The notes: generated by a model not told the origin, from the sequence alone. A DNA stretch of 64,000 nt from CAZHGD01 sp964531735 (GCA_964531735.1 CAZHGD010000014.1:11806-75805), one strand, 5' to 3'; positions 9,382-20,814 are shown, counted from the stretch's first letter. Program-made: numbers and translations.

Positions 9382-11502
9382 TCACTGCAGCAGCCAGACC
9401 CTCACGGCAATCAGGACCAGAAAGCCGCCGACCGCCACCACGGCATAGCTCTGGACCTTGCCGTTCTGCACGAACTTGCCAACCTCGGCCACCGTCAGCG
9501 CGGTGTCCGCCGGGCCTTCGACGCCCACGCGGTCGATGATCACCTGGTCGAACCAGCGCCAGGCGTTCGACAGCACCACGGTCAGCCAGGCCACCAGGTT
9601 GACCGTCAGGTCGATCACGTACTGGTCGAGCGCGGCACAGACCCGCATGACGGCGAACATCGGCTGCACCAATACCGCGTAAAGCAGCTCGTTCATCCAG
9701 TAGAGCCGCTTCGGCGCGGTCATCAGCGCGCGGGTCACGCCGCAGCCCCAGGCCCATCGCCGGACCAGCTCGCCGTCCGGCGTACCGTAGAGCACCACGC
9801 CCACCGCGATGCCGCTGAGCGCCAGCAGCGTCGACATGATGGCCACGCCCCAGTCGGGCTTGAGCGGCAGCGGCGGCACGACACCGTAGAACCGGGCGCC
9901 ATCGAGGTTGATGAACGCGTGGAACCAGTTCTCGCCGCCGAGGAACGCCGGCAGCGCCGGCCAGCCGAGCACCACCGCGAAGACGGCCAGGACCATCAGC
10001 GGCACGGTCATCACGCGCGGTGAGTCGACCGTGTGCGCGTGGACATCCGGATAGCGCGGCCGCCCGAAGAACGTCAACAGGCACAGCCGGGTCATGTAGA
10101 ACGCGGTCAGGAACGCGGCGGTCAGCGCCAGCCCGCCGAGCAGCGCATTGGCATGCGGGCCGCGCAGCGCCTCCAGGACGATCTCGTCTTTGGAGAAGAA
10201 GCCCGCGAACGGGAAAATGCCGGCCAGCGCCAGCGTGCCCAGCATGAACGTCCCGGCCGTGGCCGGCATCCGACGCCACAGCCCACCCATGTTGTACATG
10301 TTCTGCGGGTCTTCGTGCACGCCCTGGTGGTGCATCGCGTGCTCCACCGCATGGATGACCGAGCCCGAGCCGAGGAACAGCAGGGCCTTGAAGAAGGCGT
10401 GGGTCAGCAGATGGAAGACCCCGGCGGTGTAGCCGCCGACACCGAGCGCCAGGAACATGTAGCCGAGCTGCGAGATGGTGCTGTAGGCCAGCACCTTCTT
10501 GATGTCGGCGGCGAAGACCGCCATGGTGGCCGCGAACAGCGCGGTGAACCCGCCGACGCAGGCCACGGCGAACAGCGGATCGAGCGGCAGGCCGGCCACC
10601 GGCCACCAGGCTCGCAGGTCGCCCTGGGCGCCGTAGAACAGCGGGTAGCTGCGGGCCACCAGGAACACGCCGGCCGAGACCATGGTGGCGGCATGGATCA
10701 GCGCCGACACCGGCGTCGGGCCCTCCATGGCGTCGGGCAACCAGACGTGCAGTGGGAACTGGGCCGACTTGCCGACGCTGCCCATGAACAGGCCGAGGGC
10801 CACCACGCAGACCAGCAGCGGTTCGGCCGTCCGCGCCCAGGTGAAGACGGCGTCGAACTGGAATGAACCCGAGTAGGCGTAGGCGACCATGATGCCCAGC
10901 AACAGGCCACAGTCGCCCACGCGCGTGACCATGAAGGCCTTCTTGGCGGCCTTGCGCGCGCTGTCTTTGTGGTACCAGAAGCCGATCAGCAGGTAGGAGC
11001 AGAGCCCCATCACCTCCCAGCTCATCAGCAGCGTGAGCAGGTTGTCGGAGACGACCAGGCCCAACATGCCGGCGGCAAACAGCGACACGAAGCTGTGGAA
11101 CCGCGAGTAGTGCTGCTCGCCGGCCATGTAGCCGACCGAGTAGACCTCGATCATCAGCACCACCAGCGTGACCATCGCGAGCATGGCGGCGCCGAGGTGG
11201 TCGACCATGACGCCGACCTGCAGGCCCTGACCCGGCGCCCCGGCCCCGGCCCACAGCCAGGACCGGCTCCACAGCAGCGGCTCGGCATGGCCGCCACCCA
11301 GGAAGTGCCCCAGCACCGGCAGGAACACCCCGCACCAGGCGAGCAGCGTGCTGACCGCCATGGCCCCGATGGTGAGGTGCGCGGTGCGCTGCCGTAGGCC
11401 CAGTCCGCCACCGATGATGCCAATCACGAAGGCCAGCGCCGGCAGCGCCGGGATCAGCGGCACGATCCAGTCCCACTGCGCCTTGATCTGGTCTGGTCCC
11501 AT
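9382..11502 (-). CDS. nuoL: NADH-quinone oxidoreductase subunit L
   Basis: A 706-residue antiporter-like subunit of complex I and the largest membrane subunit. It includes the C-terminal region that forms the long lateral amphipathic helix. Family motifs include LLTLLMSWEVMGLCSYLLIGFWY, FPLHVWLPDAMEGPTPVSALIHAATMV and AYSTISQLGYMFLALG (each split here by the flanking text). The start is ATG at 11502 with GGGAG upstream. It is 25 bases downstream of nuoK. Confidence 0.95.
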   Translation of the reverse strand: MGPDQIKAQWDWIVPLIPALPALAFVIGIIGGGLGLRQRTAHLTIGAMAVSTLLAWCGVFLPVLGHFLGGGHAEPLLWSRSWLWAGAGAPGQGLQVGVMVDHLGAAMLAMVTLVVLMIEVYSVGYMAGEQHYSRFHSFVSLFAAGMLGLVVSDNLLTLLMSWEVMGLCSYLLIGFWYHKDSARKAAKKAFMVTRVGDCGLLLGIMVAYAYSGSFQFDAVFTWARTAEPLLVCVVALGLFMGSVGKSAQFPLHVWLPDAMEGPTPVSALIHAATMVSAGVFLVARSYPLFYGAQGDLRAWWPVAGLPLDPLFAVACVGGFTALFAATMAVFAADIKKVLAYSTISQLGYMFLALGVGGYTAGVFHLLTHAFFKALLFLGSGSVIHAVEHAMHHQGVHEDPQNMYNMGGLWRRMPATAGTFMLGTLALAGIFPFAGFFSKDEIVLEALRGPHANALLGGLALTAAFLTAFYMTRLCLLTFFGRPRYPDVHAHTVDSPRVMTVPLMVLAVFAVVLGWPALPAFLGGENWFHAFINLDGARFYGVVPPLPLKPDWGVAIMSTLLALSGIAVGVVLYGTPDGELVRRWAWGCGVTRALMTAPKRLYWMNELLYAVLVQPMFAVMRVCAALDQYVIDLTVNLVAWLTVVLSNAWRWFDQVIIDRVGVEGPADTALTVAEVGKFVQNGKVQSYAVVAVGGFLVLIAVRVWLLQ

Positions 11503-11527
11503 CAGCGGCTACTCCCGCGCGGTGTCG

Positions 11528-11875
11528 TCACCATCGCAACAGGTCCAGGTCGTCCACGGTGATGTGGCGGAAGCTGCGGTAGATGCTGATGATGATGGCC
11601 AGGCCCACCGCCGCCTCGGCCGCCGCCACGGTGATGGTCATCAACGCCAGCACCTGTCCGGCCACGCCCACGGCCTGCCCGCCGGCCGCCGGCAACGGCA
11701 TGCCGCGGTCGCAGAAGCGGCTGAAGGCGACCAGATTGAGATTGACGGCGTTCAGCAGCAGCTCGAGGCTCATCAGCACACCGATGGCGTTGAGCCGCGA
11801 GAACACGCCGTAGAGGCCGATGCAGAAGATGATCGCCGAGAGGATGAGATAGGGATGCAGCACAGCCTGGTTCAT
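11528..11875 (-). CDS. nuoK: NADH-quinone oxidoreductase subunit K
   Basis: A small (115-residue) three-helix membrane subunit of complex I homologous to MrpC. The LSAIIFCIGLYGVFSRLNAI opening and the LMSLELLLNAVNLNLVAFSR segment, with the buried glutamates used in proton transfer, are clear. Its ATG overlaps the nuoJ stop codon by four bases (ATGA), implying translational coupling. Confidence 0.95.
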   Translation of the reverse strand: MNQAVLHPYLILSAIIFCIGLYGVFSRLNAIGVLMSLELLLNAVNLNLVAFSRFCDRGMPLPAAGGQAVGVAGQVLALMTITVAAAEAAVGLAIIISIYRSFRHITVDDLDLLRW

Positions 11876-12396
11876 GTTCGGCGCTTGCCTCCCTCGGTCT
11901 GCTGCGCAATCACAATGGCCCCGACCAAGGCCACCAACAGCAGCACGCTGGCCACTTCGAACGGCAACAGATAGGTATCCAACAGCGCCATGGACAACTG
12001 CCGCGTCTGCGTCTCGTAGTTCACCGCCCGCGCCTGCACCGGGAAGCTCGCCCCGGCAATCACGCGGCAGAACAGCCCGCAGCCGACAATCGACACCACG
12101 GCCGCCAGGCCCCAGCGGCGGTTGGTCTGCACGATGTACCGCGTCGCGACGTTCTGGATCAGCATGATCCCGACGAGGATCAGGGTCACCACCGCGCCGA
12201 CGTAGATCAGCACCTGGAAGCCGGCCAGCAGATCGGCCTGCAGGTTGAGGTAGAGCCCGCCCATCATCAGCAGCATCAGCGCCAGGCTGATGGCCGACTG
12301 CACCATGTTGCGCAGCAACACCACGCCCAGGCTGGTCACGATCGTGGCTGCCGCCAGCAGCCAGAAGACCGGTCCCACCGTGGTCGCCTCCGCCAT
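11872..12396 (-). CDS. nuoJ: NADH-quinone oxidoreductase subunit J
   Basis: A 174-residue membrane subunit of complex I with about five transmembrane segments. The core FQVLIYVGAVVTLILVGIML is the conserved helix of NuoJ that undergoes a pi-bulge transition in solved structures. The start is set at ATG 12396, 13 bases after the nuoI stop, because upstream residues in the open frame have no family similarity. The stop overlaps the nuoK start. Confidence 0.93.
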   Translation of the reverse strand: MAEATTVGPVFWLLAAATIVTSLGVVLLRNMVQSAISLALMLLMMGGLYLNLQADLLAGFQVLIYVGAVVTLILVGIMLIQNVATRYIVQTNRRWGLAAVVSIVGCGLFCRVIAGASFPVQARAVNYETQTRQLSMALLDTYLLPFEVASVLLLVALVGAIVIAQQTEGGKRRT

Positions 12397-12409
12397 GTCG
12401 CGCCTGCCT

Positions 12410-13309
12410 TTACTCCGGTGCGCCCATCGCCCGCTGCAGCTTACGCAGGGCCGCCTTGGCCTGAGCGCGCAGCTTGCGGTCCGCCATCTGCTCCAGCGCG
12501 TCCACCGCCAGCGTCTCGGGTGCGGCCGGCACCTCAACCCCGCCGTCGACCAGCAGGTTCACCAGCGCGACCCGCAACTCGGCCACCGGATCGGCCGACG
12601 ACGGCGGGAGCGGTGGCACCACTGGTGCCGCCGGCGCCGCCTTGGCCGGGCCCGGACCGGCGCCCTCGACGCTGGCCGACTTGGCAGCCTCGTGCTCGGC
12701 GCGGAACTGGAAGTACGGGTTGCCGGCCTCCTCGGGCAGCACGTCGAGCAACTCGCCATCCGGTCCCCACTGCCGGCCGCCGGCGCGCCGCGCCACCTCG
12801 GCTTCGCCATGGCGCTCCAGATCCTCGCGGTCGAGCACCAGGTTGGTGCCGTCCCGCCGGTAGGCGGCCCACTCGAACCGATCGGTCATCACCAAGGCCC
12901 GCATCGGCGTCGGGCACACCTCGGCACAAAGGCCGCAGAAGCAGCACGGGCCGATGTTGATGGTGAAGGTCACCGGGTAGAGCCCGCTGTGCCCCTCGCG
13001 CTTCTCCAGGTCCATGCTGATCAGGCTGTCCGGACACACCTTGGCGCACGACCGGCAGCCGATGCAGTTCAGGTCGCCGCTGACCGGGTCCTTGGTCAGG
13101 CCGTGCAGGCCACGATAGCGCGGCGCAATCTCATAGGCGCGCGCGAACGGATCGTCGGCGCTGGGCGCCGGCGCCCGACCCGCGGGCACCGGCATCACCT
13201 CCGGATACAAGATCGTGGTCTTGGTCCGAACCAGGTTGGCCCAGGTCACCCGCAGCCCTTTGATCAGGCTGACCGGCGCGTTCACCAGGGCGCGGAGTCT
13301 GTTCCTCAT
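12410..13309 (-). CDS. nuoI: NADH-quinone oxidoreductase subunit I with long C-terminal tail
   Basis: The ferredoxin-like subunit that carries clusters N6a and N6b. Two full C-x2-C-x2-C-x3-CP motifs are visible: C82, C85, C88, C92 and C122, C125, C128, C132. At 299 residues it is well over 100 residues longer than typical NuoI. The extra C-terminal part begins with a Pro/Ala-rich linker (about 215-240) and ends in a charged helical segment (QMADRKLRAQAKAALRKLQ). The start is ATG at 13309, preceded by GGGGAGAG; an in-frame GTG lies one codon earlier. The tail has no recognised domain. Confidence 0.93.
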   Translation of the reverse strand: MRNRLRALVNAPVSLIKGLRVTWANLVRTKTTILYPEVMPVPAGRAPAPSADDPFARAYEIAPRYRGLHGLTKDPVSGDLNCIGCRSCAKVCPDSLISMDLEKREGHSGLYPVTFTINIGPCCFCGLCAEVCPTPMRALVMTDRFEWAAYRRDGTNLVLDREDLERHGEAEVARRAGGRQWGPDGELLDVLPEEAGNPYFQFRAEHEAAKSASVEGAGPGPAKAAPAAPVVPPLPPSSADPVAELRVALVNLLVDGGVEVPAAPETLAVDALEQMADRKLRAQAKAALRKLQRAMGAPE

Positions 13310-13321
13310 CACCTCTCCCCG

Positions 13322-14608
13322 CTAGCTCAGCGCCAGCCGCAGGAGCGCCACCAGCATGATGTTCAGCAAGCTCACCGGAATCAGCAGCTTCCAGCCCAGC
13401 GCCATCAGTTGGTCGATGCGCACGCGGGGCAAGGTGGCTCGCAGCCAGAACAGGAAGAAGACCATGGCGAAGGTCTTGGCCAGGAACCAGGCCACGCCGA
13501 ACAGGCCACCGTCCCAGCCGAGCACCGGGATGAAGGACGGGAACGGGCTGTGCCAGCCACCCAGGAACATCGTCACACCGAGGCCCGAGAGCACGAACGC
13601 GTTGGAGAACTCCGCCAGGAAGAACATGGCGAACTTCATGCCGCTGTACTCGACGTTGAACCCCGAGACCAGTTCGGATTCGGCCTCGGGCAGGTCGAAC
13701 GGGATGTGCGCCAACTCCGACAGGGCGCTGATCGCGAAGATCACCATGCCGAGCAGGTTCGGCCAGAGCAGCCAGTGGTGCAGGCCGGCCTGGTGGTCGG
13801 CGATGGTGGCCAGGTTGAGCGAGCCGACCCACAGCACGCACGGCACCAGCGCGAGCGTCAACGGCACCTCGTAGGCAATCAACTGCGCCGCCGAGCGCAT
13901 CCCGCCGAGCAGCGAGTACTTGTTGTTGCTCGCCCAGCCCCCGGCAATGATGCCGATCACCGCCACCGACGAGATGGCCAGCAGGAACAGCAGGCCGATG
14001 TTGAGGTCGCCGGCCACCAGCGAGTAGCGCACCGTGCCGTCGGGCCGCAGGGCCACCGGGCCGAACGGTAGCACCAGATAGGCCATCGACGCCGGCACCA
14101 GGACCAGGAACGGCGCCAGCGTGAACATCATCCGGTCGGCGTGCCGCGGGATGACGTCCTCCTTGGTCAGCAACTTGAGCACGTCGCACGGCGTCTGCAG
14201 CAGGCCGATGGGGCCGACTTGCGTCGGGCCGAGGCGCGCCTGCATGAAGCCCATGATCTTCCGTAGCGCGTAGATCTGGTAGGTCACCATGGGCAGCATG
14301 AAGCCGAACACGAGGACCACCCAGGCCAACAGCGCGGTCACCGGCGCCACCAGGCGCGGGCCGGGTCGGGCCCAGGTCAGCCAGGCCGGCCAGGGCCAGC
14401 AGTTCGGCCAGTGCACCAGCAGTTGCGTCACCAGCCCCGACAGCGTGGCGCCTTCGGCCCACCAGGTGCGCAGATAGGGCCAGGCGCTGACCAGCAGCAG
14501 CAGGCAGATGACCAGGGCGACCAGGGCCAGCACGCCGACGAACAGCCACTCGGCCAAGACCTGCCGGTGGTGGTGGGGTTCGCTGTTCGCCAGGTTCTCT
14601 CGCGCCAT
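13322..14608 (-). CDS. nuoH: NADH-quinone oxidoreductase subunit H
   Basis: A 428-residue membrane subunit at the junction with the hydrophilic arm, forming part of the quinone tunnel. Typical motifs include RLGPTQVGPIGLLQTPCDVLK, the WASNNKYSLLGGMRSAAQLIAYE segment (positions split for length) and LPEAESELVSGFNVEYSGMK with the conserved acidic funnel residues. The first 100 or so residues carry an extra hydrophobic segment compared with many relatives. It starts at ATG 14608, 15 bases after nuoCD. Confidence 0.95.
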   Translation of the reverse strand: MARENLANSEPHHHRQVLAEWLFVGVLALVALVICLLLLVSAWPYLRTWWAEGATLSGLVTQLLVHWPNCWPWPAWLTWARPGPRLVAPVTALLAWVVLVFGFMLPMVTYQIYALRKIMGFMQARLGPTQVGPIGLLQTPCDVLKLLTKEDVIPRHADRMMFTLAPFLVLVPASMAYLVLPFGPVALRPDGTVRYSLVAGDLNIGLLFLLAISSVAVIGIIAGGWASNNKYSLLGGMRSAAQLIAYEVPLTLALVPCVLWVGSLNLATIADHQAGLHHWLLWPNLLGMVIFAISALSELAHIPFDLPEAESELVSGFNVEYSGMKFAMFFLAEFSNAFVLSGLGVTMFLGGWHSPFPSFIPVLGWDGGLFGVAWFLAKTFAMVFFLFWLRATLPRVRIDQLMALGWKLLIPVSLLNIMLVALLRLALS

Positions 14609-14623
14609 GCTGACCGCCCTCGT

Positions 14624-16333
<1,710 letters not shown>

Positions 16334-16340
16334 TCGGCAC

Positions 16341-16712
16341 TCACTCCCAATCGAAGCAACCACGCCGCCAGGCGAACAGCCAGCCCACCATCAGGATGAG
16401 CACGAAGACCAGCATCTCGCCGACCACGAACAGCCCTTGGCCGAGCCGCTGGAACTCGTTCACCACCAGGGCCCACGGCAGGATGTAGACCACCTCGACG
16501 TCGAAGACCACGAACACCAGGGCGAACAGATAGAAGATGATGCGGAACTGCACCCACGCGCCACCCCGGGGCTTCTCACCACACTCGTAGGTGGCCAGCT
16601 TCTCGACATGCGGATGGTGCGGACGAAGCAACCAGCTCGCCGCGAAGGTCCCCGCCACGAAGGCCACGCCCAGCAGCAAGAAGACTCCGACGCCGACGTA
16701 ACTGCCGTGCAT
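16341..16712 (-). CDS. nuoA: NADH-quinone oxidoreductase subunit A
   Basis: A 123-residue, three-helix membrane subunit and the first gene of the nuo operon. The recognisable features are ATYECGEKPRGGAW in the loop that contacts the quinone cavity and the acidic VFVVFDVEVVYILPWA helix. The start at 16712 follows GGAGG closely; the open frame extends 21 bases further to a GTG that would bury that ribosome binding site. It lies about 95 bases downstream of the inferred transcription start. Confidence 0.95.
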   Translation of the reverse strand: MHGSYVGVGVFLLLGVAFVAGTFAASWLLRPHHPHVEKLATYECGEKPRGGAWVQFRIIFYLFALVFVVFDVEVVYILPWALVVNEFQRLGQGLFVVGEMLVFVLILMVGWLFAWRRGCFDWE

Positions 16713-16813
16713 GGCTCCTCCGACGCTCGCCACTGCGCCCCGCGGCCCGCATCGGTCGCCCGCCGGCTGAGGGTCACCCCGCCGCCCGGGTTGGAATAGC
16801 TGCGTCGGAGGTC

Positions 16814-16842
16814 AGTATATGATGCCGCCATGGCGGTGTCAA
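16814..16842 (-). promoter_or_regulatory. nuo operon promoter with palindromic operator in the spacer
   Basis: Reading on the minus strand: TTGACA (16837-16842), a 17-base spacer, then TATACT (16814-16819). This is a near-perfect sigma-70 promoter aimed at nuoA. The spacer contains the perfect palindrome CCGCCATGGCGG (16825-16836), framed by TGA and TCA on either side, which is ideally placed for a dimeric repressor or a transcription factor that realigns -35 and -10. Promoter identity rests on sequence match only. Confidence 0.7.
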
Positions 16843-16948
16843 CGAGGGTGCCTTGCAGGAGGAGACGGCCCGCGGCCCGCCGAAGTGCCTCCCGATCCGG
16901 CCTGCGCAGGCGGTTGCCGGGGTCCACCGTCTGAACGGGAGCATCGCC

Positions 16949-19900
16949 GTGTGGCAACGGATCCTACCGCTGACGCTGCTCGCTTGTGCGCGCCTCCTGG
17001 CGGCACCCACCGCCCCGGCCACGCCGGCCACCGGGCCACTCACGCTCGACGGCGCGCTGACCGAACCCGACTGGCAGGCCGCGCCCTGGCAGACCGGCTT
17101 CACCAGCGCCAGTGTCGTCGAAGGCGAAGGCGGTCGCACCGTGGCCGTGCAGACCCGGTTCAAGGTGCTCTGCGACCGCTGGGCGCTGTATCTCGGCCTG
17201 GAATGCGATGAGCCGCGGCTCGACCAGCTCCGCCGCAACGTGCGCGACCACGACGGCACGGTCTACGCCGACGACTGCCTGGAGGTCTTCCTCGATCCGG
17301 CCGGCCAGGGCCGCTACTACCACCATTTCATCGTCAACGCCAACGGCGCCTGGTATGACGACTACGGCGCCGACTACGGCGTGGTCCAGGGCAAGCTGTG
17401 GGACTGCCCGCTCGGTGTCGGCACGGCCGTCGATCCGGCCGCGAAGGTCTGGCGCGTCGAACTGCGCATCCCCTTCGCCGGCCTCCAACTGACGCCCGAC
17501 GCCGGTACCAACTGGCTGTTCAACGTGGCGCGCGAACGCCAGGCCGGCGGCCAGACCGAGCTGTCGACCTGGAGCCCGCTGACGCGCAGCTTCCACCAAC
17601 CGCGGCGGTTCGGCCGCCTGACCGGCGTCACCCTCGAGCCACGCCGCTTCGCGCTGCAGCTCGGCGAACCGCAGGTGGTCGTCGCCGGTGCCGGCACCGG
17701 CCGGCACCAGGTCACCGTTCGCTGGCCGGTGGCCAACCAGACCGGCCAGACGGTTCGGCTGCGCCCGCGACTGGCGCTGTTCGGCCAGAGTCAGACCGCC
17801 GTCACCGCGCCGGAGCAGGAACTGGCCGCCGCCGGCACCGGCGAGATCACGTTCCCGGCGCTCGAACTGCCCAGCCGCGACCTGACCGCGCACGTGCAGG
17901 TGGCGTTTGAGGACGTGGCAGCGGGCCAGCCGCTCAAGATCGCGGTGCGCTCACTGGCCACCGAGTACCGGCCGCTGGCCGTGACGGTGACCTGGCCGGT
18001 GTACCGCCAGAACCTCTATGCCACCGAGACGCGCCAGGAGTTCGTGTTCGACGCCGCGTTGGGCGCCGACGCCGCCGGGCGCGCCCGGACCGTGCGCTAC
18101 CGCCTGCTGGACGACACCGGCGCCAGCCAGGCCGAGGGCACCGCGGCGGCCGACCGCGCGCGCAACCTGCGGCTGCCGGCCACGGCGCTGCCCGCAGGCC
18201 GCTACACGCTGGCCGTGACCGCCCTCGACGGCGACGGCCGCGCCGTGGCCGAAGAGCGCACCATCGTGCGTAAGCTCCCGCGGGCCAAGGGCTCCGAGGT
18301 GCGCGTCGACCAGCACCACAACCTGCTGGTCAACGGGCGACCGAAGGTCTTCTTGGGCTGGTACGGCAACGTCCCGACCGAGGACCCGCGCCCCGACGTG
18401 GTGGCGCTGCAGAACGTGCAGACGCCGGTGGTGCTCAACGGTACCGACGCGTCACCGGTCCGCCGCGCGTTCGAGCAGCACGGCATCTACTCGATCGTCA
18501 GCATCGAACCGGGACGGCTCTACTACTCATTCGAGCTGTGGCGCCAGCCGGGCAACACCGTGGCCGCCGAACACATGAAACTGTCGGCGCCGAGCGACGA
18601 GTGCCGCGGGTATGTCAAACGCCTCGTCGACGCCGTGCGCGACGAGCCGGGCCTGCTCGGCTACTACCTGGCCGACGAGCCCGAGATCAACAACACCCGC
18701 TCGGACTACCTCGAAGCATACTGGCGGATGATGCAGGAGCTCGACCCGTACCATCCGGTGATGATCACCAACGACACCCTCGACGGCATCGCCACGCACG
18801 GGTACAAAGCCTGCGACCTGCTCAACCCCGACCCATATTCGCCGGAACTGGAGTACGTGCCGAACTTCCTGAAGAAGGTGCGCGAGGTGGCGCCGTCGGG
18901 CAAGGGCGTGATGCTGACGCCGTGGCACTCGGCGAGCCAGACGCACTTCACCGAGACCTACGGCGCCAGCCCGCCGTACCCGTACCGCGTCATGCGCCAC
19001 CAGTTCCTGGCCGCCGTGACGCTCGACTGCCGCGGGTTCACCGGCTACACCACGCCGTTCTTCATGCCCGAGATCGAGCTGCGCTACGGACTGCCACCCA
19101 TCTGGCAGACCATCCGCTTCCTCGAAGCGGCCATGGCGTCGCCGGCCGAACCAGTCAGGGTCGAGGCCGACCAGGAGACGCTGACCTGGGTCCGCAGGGT
19201 CGGTGGTCAGGTCTACGTCATCGTGGTCAACCACAAACCCGGTGCCCGGCGGGTCCGACTGAGCAGTCCGGCCTTCGCCGGGCTCAGCGAGCTGGATGTG
19301 GTCGCCGAGGGCCGCACGGTGGCCGTCGCCAACGGCGTCCTGACCGACGAACTGCCGGCCGGCGCCGCGCGCATCTACGCCACCGATCCGGCCGGCCGCG
19401 CACTGCCCCTGACCAGCGCCGTGGAAGCCGACCTGGTCGAACGCACCAAGGCCGCCGCCAAGCCGGGCAATCTGCTGCACAGCTCGCGCGGCGTGCGGGC
19501 GCGCGCTTCTGAAGGCTACTACGCACCGTGGTTCACGCAGTACTACTACTACGCCATCAACGGCATCACCGACGATGACGGCTGGTACTGCTCGCACGCC
19601 GGCGACAAGCCCGCCTGGCTGGAACTGGCACTGCCGAAGGCCGAGCGTATCGGCCGCGTGGTCGTCTACACGCCGAACCTGCGCGACTTCGACCTGCGCT
19701 TGGCCGCGGCCGACGGCAGCGCCCAGGTGGCCCAGATTCGCGGCAACACGGCCGACGTGGCCGAACTGTCGTTCCGGCCGTCCATCGACGCGCTCAAGCT
19801 ACGCATCACCGCGTTGGCCACCCGGCCAGGCACGCAGCCGGCCCGGGCCATGGTGCGTGAGATCGAGGCCTACGCCGAGCCCGGGAATGGGCCGGTGGTG

Positions 19901-20803
19901 CCGGTGCGCGCCGAGGCGCAGACCGCGGCGCCGGTCTTCCAGGCGCCGGCCGCAGAGACCACCGGCCAACCGGTGCTGTGGGCCGACCGGTTCGAGCCGT
20001 TCGCCACTTCGGACCGCTACAAGTGGGACGGCAAGGACGACTACTGGGTGCTCACGCCCACGAAGCTCCGCGCCGAGCCGCAGCCGGGCGGCGGGCTGGT
20101 CCTGTGCAGCATCGCGCCCGAAGGCTACGCGGGCATGACGCGGATCCGGCCGTACGAAGCCGCCTACCGCTGGTTCCAGATCGACCTGAACCGCATCACC
20201 GGCGAAGGCCACCGCTTCGTCACGGTGCTGTTCGGCGACTCGTCCGGCAAGCCCGGCTACCGCATCGGCGTCAACAGCAGCCGGCCCGGCGTCTACACCA
20301 TCGACACGCACTATGTCCACCCGAGCTTCCGCGACGGCTCGGCCAAGCAGTGCTTCGTGGTGGTCTCGGTGGCCGGCTCGGCCAAGCAGGCCGACGGCAG
20401 CGTCAAGCCCGGCCCGCAGGTGCTCGTGCGCCAGGTCCGCTTGGGCCGCCGGCCGCAGAACGGCCTGGCGGTGACCATGGCCGACGGCAGTCCGCTGCCG
20501 GAGGTGCTGAAGGCGGGCGACGAGCTGCTGTTCCGCGTGTTCCTGGAGCAGCCGGCCACCGACGTCACGGTCGAGACGCAGGTCGACTCGATGTACCAGC
20601 CGGTGCCCATCAACGGTGAGCCGCAAGTGCAACTCGTGGCCGTCGGCGCGCGAGACGGGCGCGAGTGGGCCGCCAAGGTCAAGCTGGGCGAACGGACCGG
20701 CAAGGTCGACGGGCGCAAAGGCTACCCGGTGGTCTTCCGCGCGGTGGTCAGCGGCGCCACGGTCGGCGACATCTTCCAGTCGGCCGGCGTCAAGTTCGAG
20801 TAG
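16949..20803 (+). CDS. Secreted multidomain protein: CBM9-like, glycosidase-like barrel, F5/8-like
   Basis: A predicted secreted protein of 1,284 residues. After a signal peptide (WQRILPLTLLACARLLAA) comes a CBM9/DOMON-like domain (about 25-235; ADDCLEVFLDP, then YYHHFIVNANG). From about 450 to 780 there is a TIM-barrel-like region resembling GH2/GH42-type catalytic domains, with LGYYLADEPE near 575 as a likely acid site. A discoidin (F5/8)-like sandwich follows (about 844-980), then a beta-rich C-terminus. GTG at 16949 is chosen because GGGAG lies seven bases upstream and the signal peptide starts there; the frame is open upstream. It is the first gene of an operon with the MoxR and DUF4091 genes. 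The substrate is unknown and catalysis is not proven by motif. Confidence 0.65.
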   Translation: MWQRILPLTLLACARLLAAPTAPATPATGPLTLDGALTEPDWQAAPWQTGFTSASVVEGEGGRTVAVQTRFKVLCDRWALYLGLECDEPRLDQLRRNVRDHDGTVYADDCLEVFLDPAGQGRYYHHFIVNANGAWYDDYGADYGVVQGKLWDCPLGVGTAVDPAAKVWRVELRIPFAGLQLTPDAGTNWLFNVARERQAGGQTELSTWSPLTRSFHQPRRFGRLTGVTLEPRRFALQLGEPQVVVAGAGTGRHQVTVRWPVANQTGQTVRLRPRLALFGQSQTAVTAPEQELAAAGTGEITFPALELPSRDLTAHVQVAFEDVAAGQPLKIAVRSLATEYRPLAVTVTWPVYRQNLYATETRQEFVFDAALGADAAGRARTVRYRLLDDTGASQAEGTAAADRARNLRLPATALPAGRYTLAVTALDGDGRAVAEERTIVRKLPRAKGSEVRVDQHHNLLVNGRPKVFLGWYGNVPTEDPRPDVVALQNVQTPVVLNGTDASPVRRAFEQHGIYSIVSIEPGRLYYSFELWRQPGNTVAAEHMKLSAPSDECRGYVKRLVDAVRDEPGLLGYYLADEPEINNTRSDYLEAYWRMMQELDPYHPVMITNDTLDGIATHGYKACDLLNPDPYSPELEYVPNFLKKVREVAPSGKGVMLTPWHSASQTHFTETYGASPPYPYRVMRHQFLAAVTLDCRGFTGYTTPFFMPEIELRYGLPPIWQTIRFLEAAMASPAEPVRVEADQETLTWVRRVGGQVYVIVVNHKPGARRVRLSSPAFAGLSELDVVAEGRTVAVANGVLTDELPAGAARIYATDPAGRALPLTSAVEADLVERTKAAAKPGNLLHSSRGVRARASEGYYAPWFTQYYYYAINGITDDDGWYCSHAGDKPAWLELALPKAERIGRVVVYTPNLRDFDLRLAAADGSAQVAQIRGNTADVAELSFRPSIDALKLRITALATRPGTQPARAMVREIEAYAEPGNGPVVPVRAEAQTAAPVFQAPAAETTGQPVLWADRFEPFATSDRYKWDGKDDYWVLTPTKLRAEPQPGGGLVLCSIAPEGYAGMTRIRPYEAAYRWFQIDLNRITGEGHRFVTVLFGDSSGKPGYRIGVNSSRPGVYTIDTHYVHPSFRDGSAKQCFVVVSVAGSAKQADGSVKPGPQVLVRQVRLGRRPQNGLAVTMADGSPLPEVLKAGDELLFRVFLEQPATDVTVETQVDSMYQPVPINGEPQVQLVAVGARDGREWAAKVKLGERTGKVDGRKGYPVVFRAVVSGATVGDIFQSAGVKFE

Positions 20804-20814
20804 GCGGAGGTCTC

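Noticed and set aside
6137..11476. Long plus-strand and shifted frames over the nuo genes
   Set aside because: Translations are full of Gln, His and Arg repeats, lack start signals, and are complementary to conserved complex I subunits.
16853..16948. N-terminal extension of the CBM9/glycosidase-like protein
   Set aside because: The open frame upstream of GTG 16949 would place 32 polar residues before the signal peptide, while GGGAG and the signal peptide both fit the GTG.
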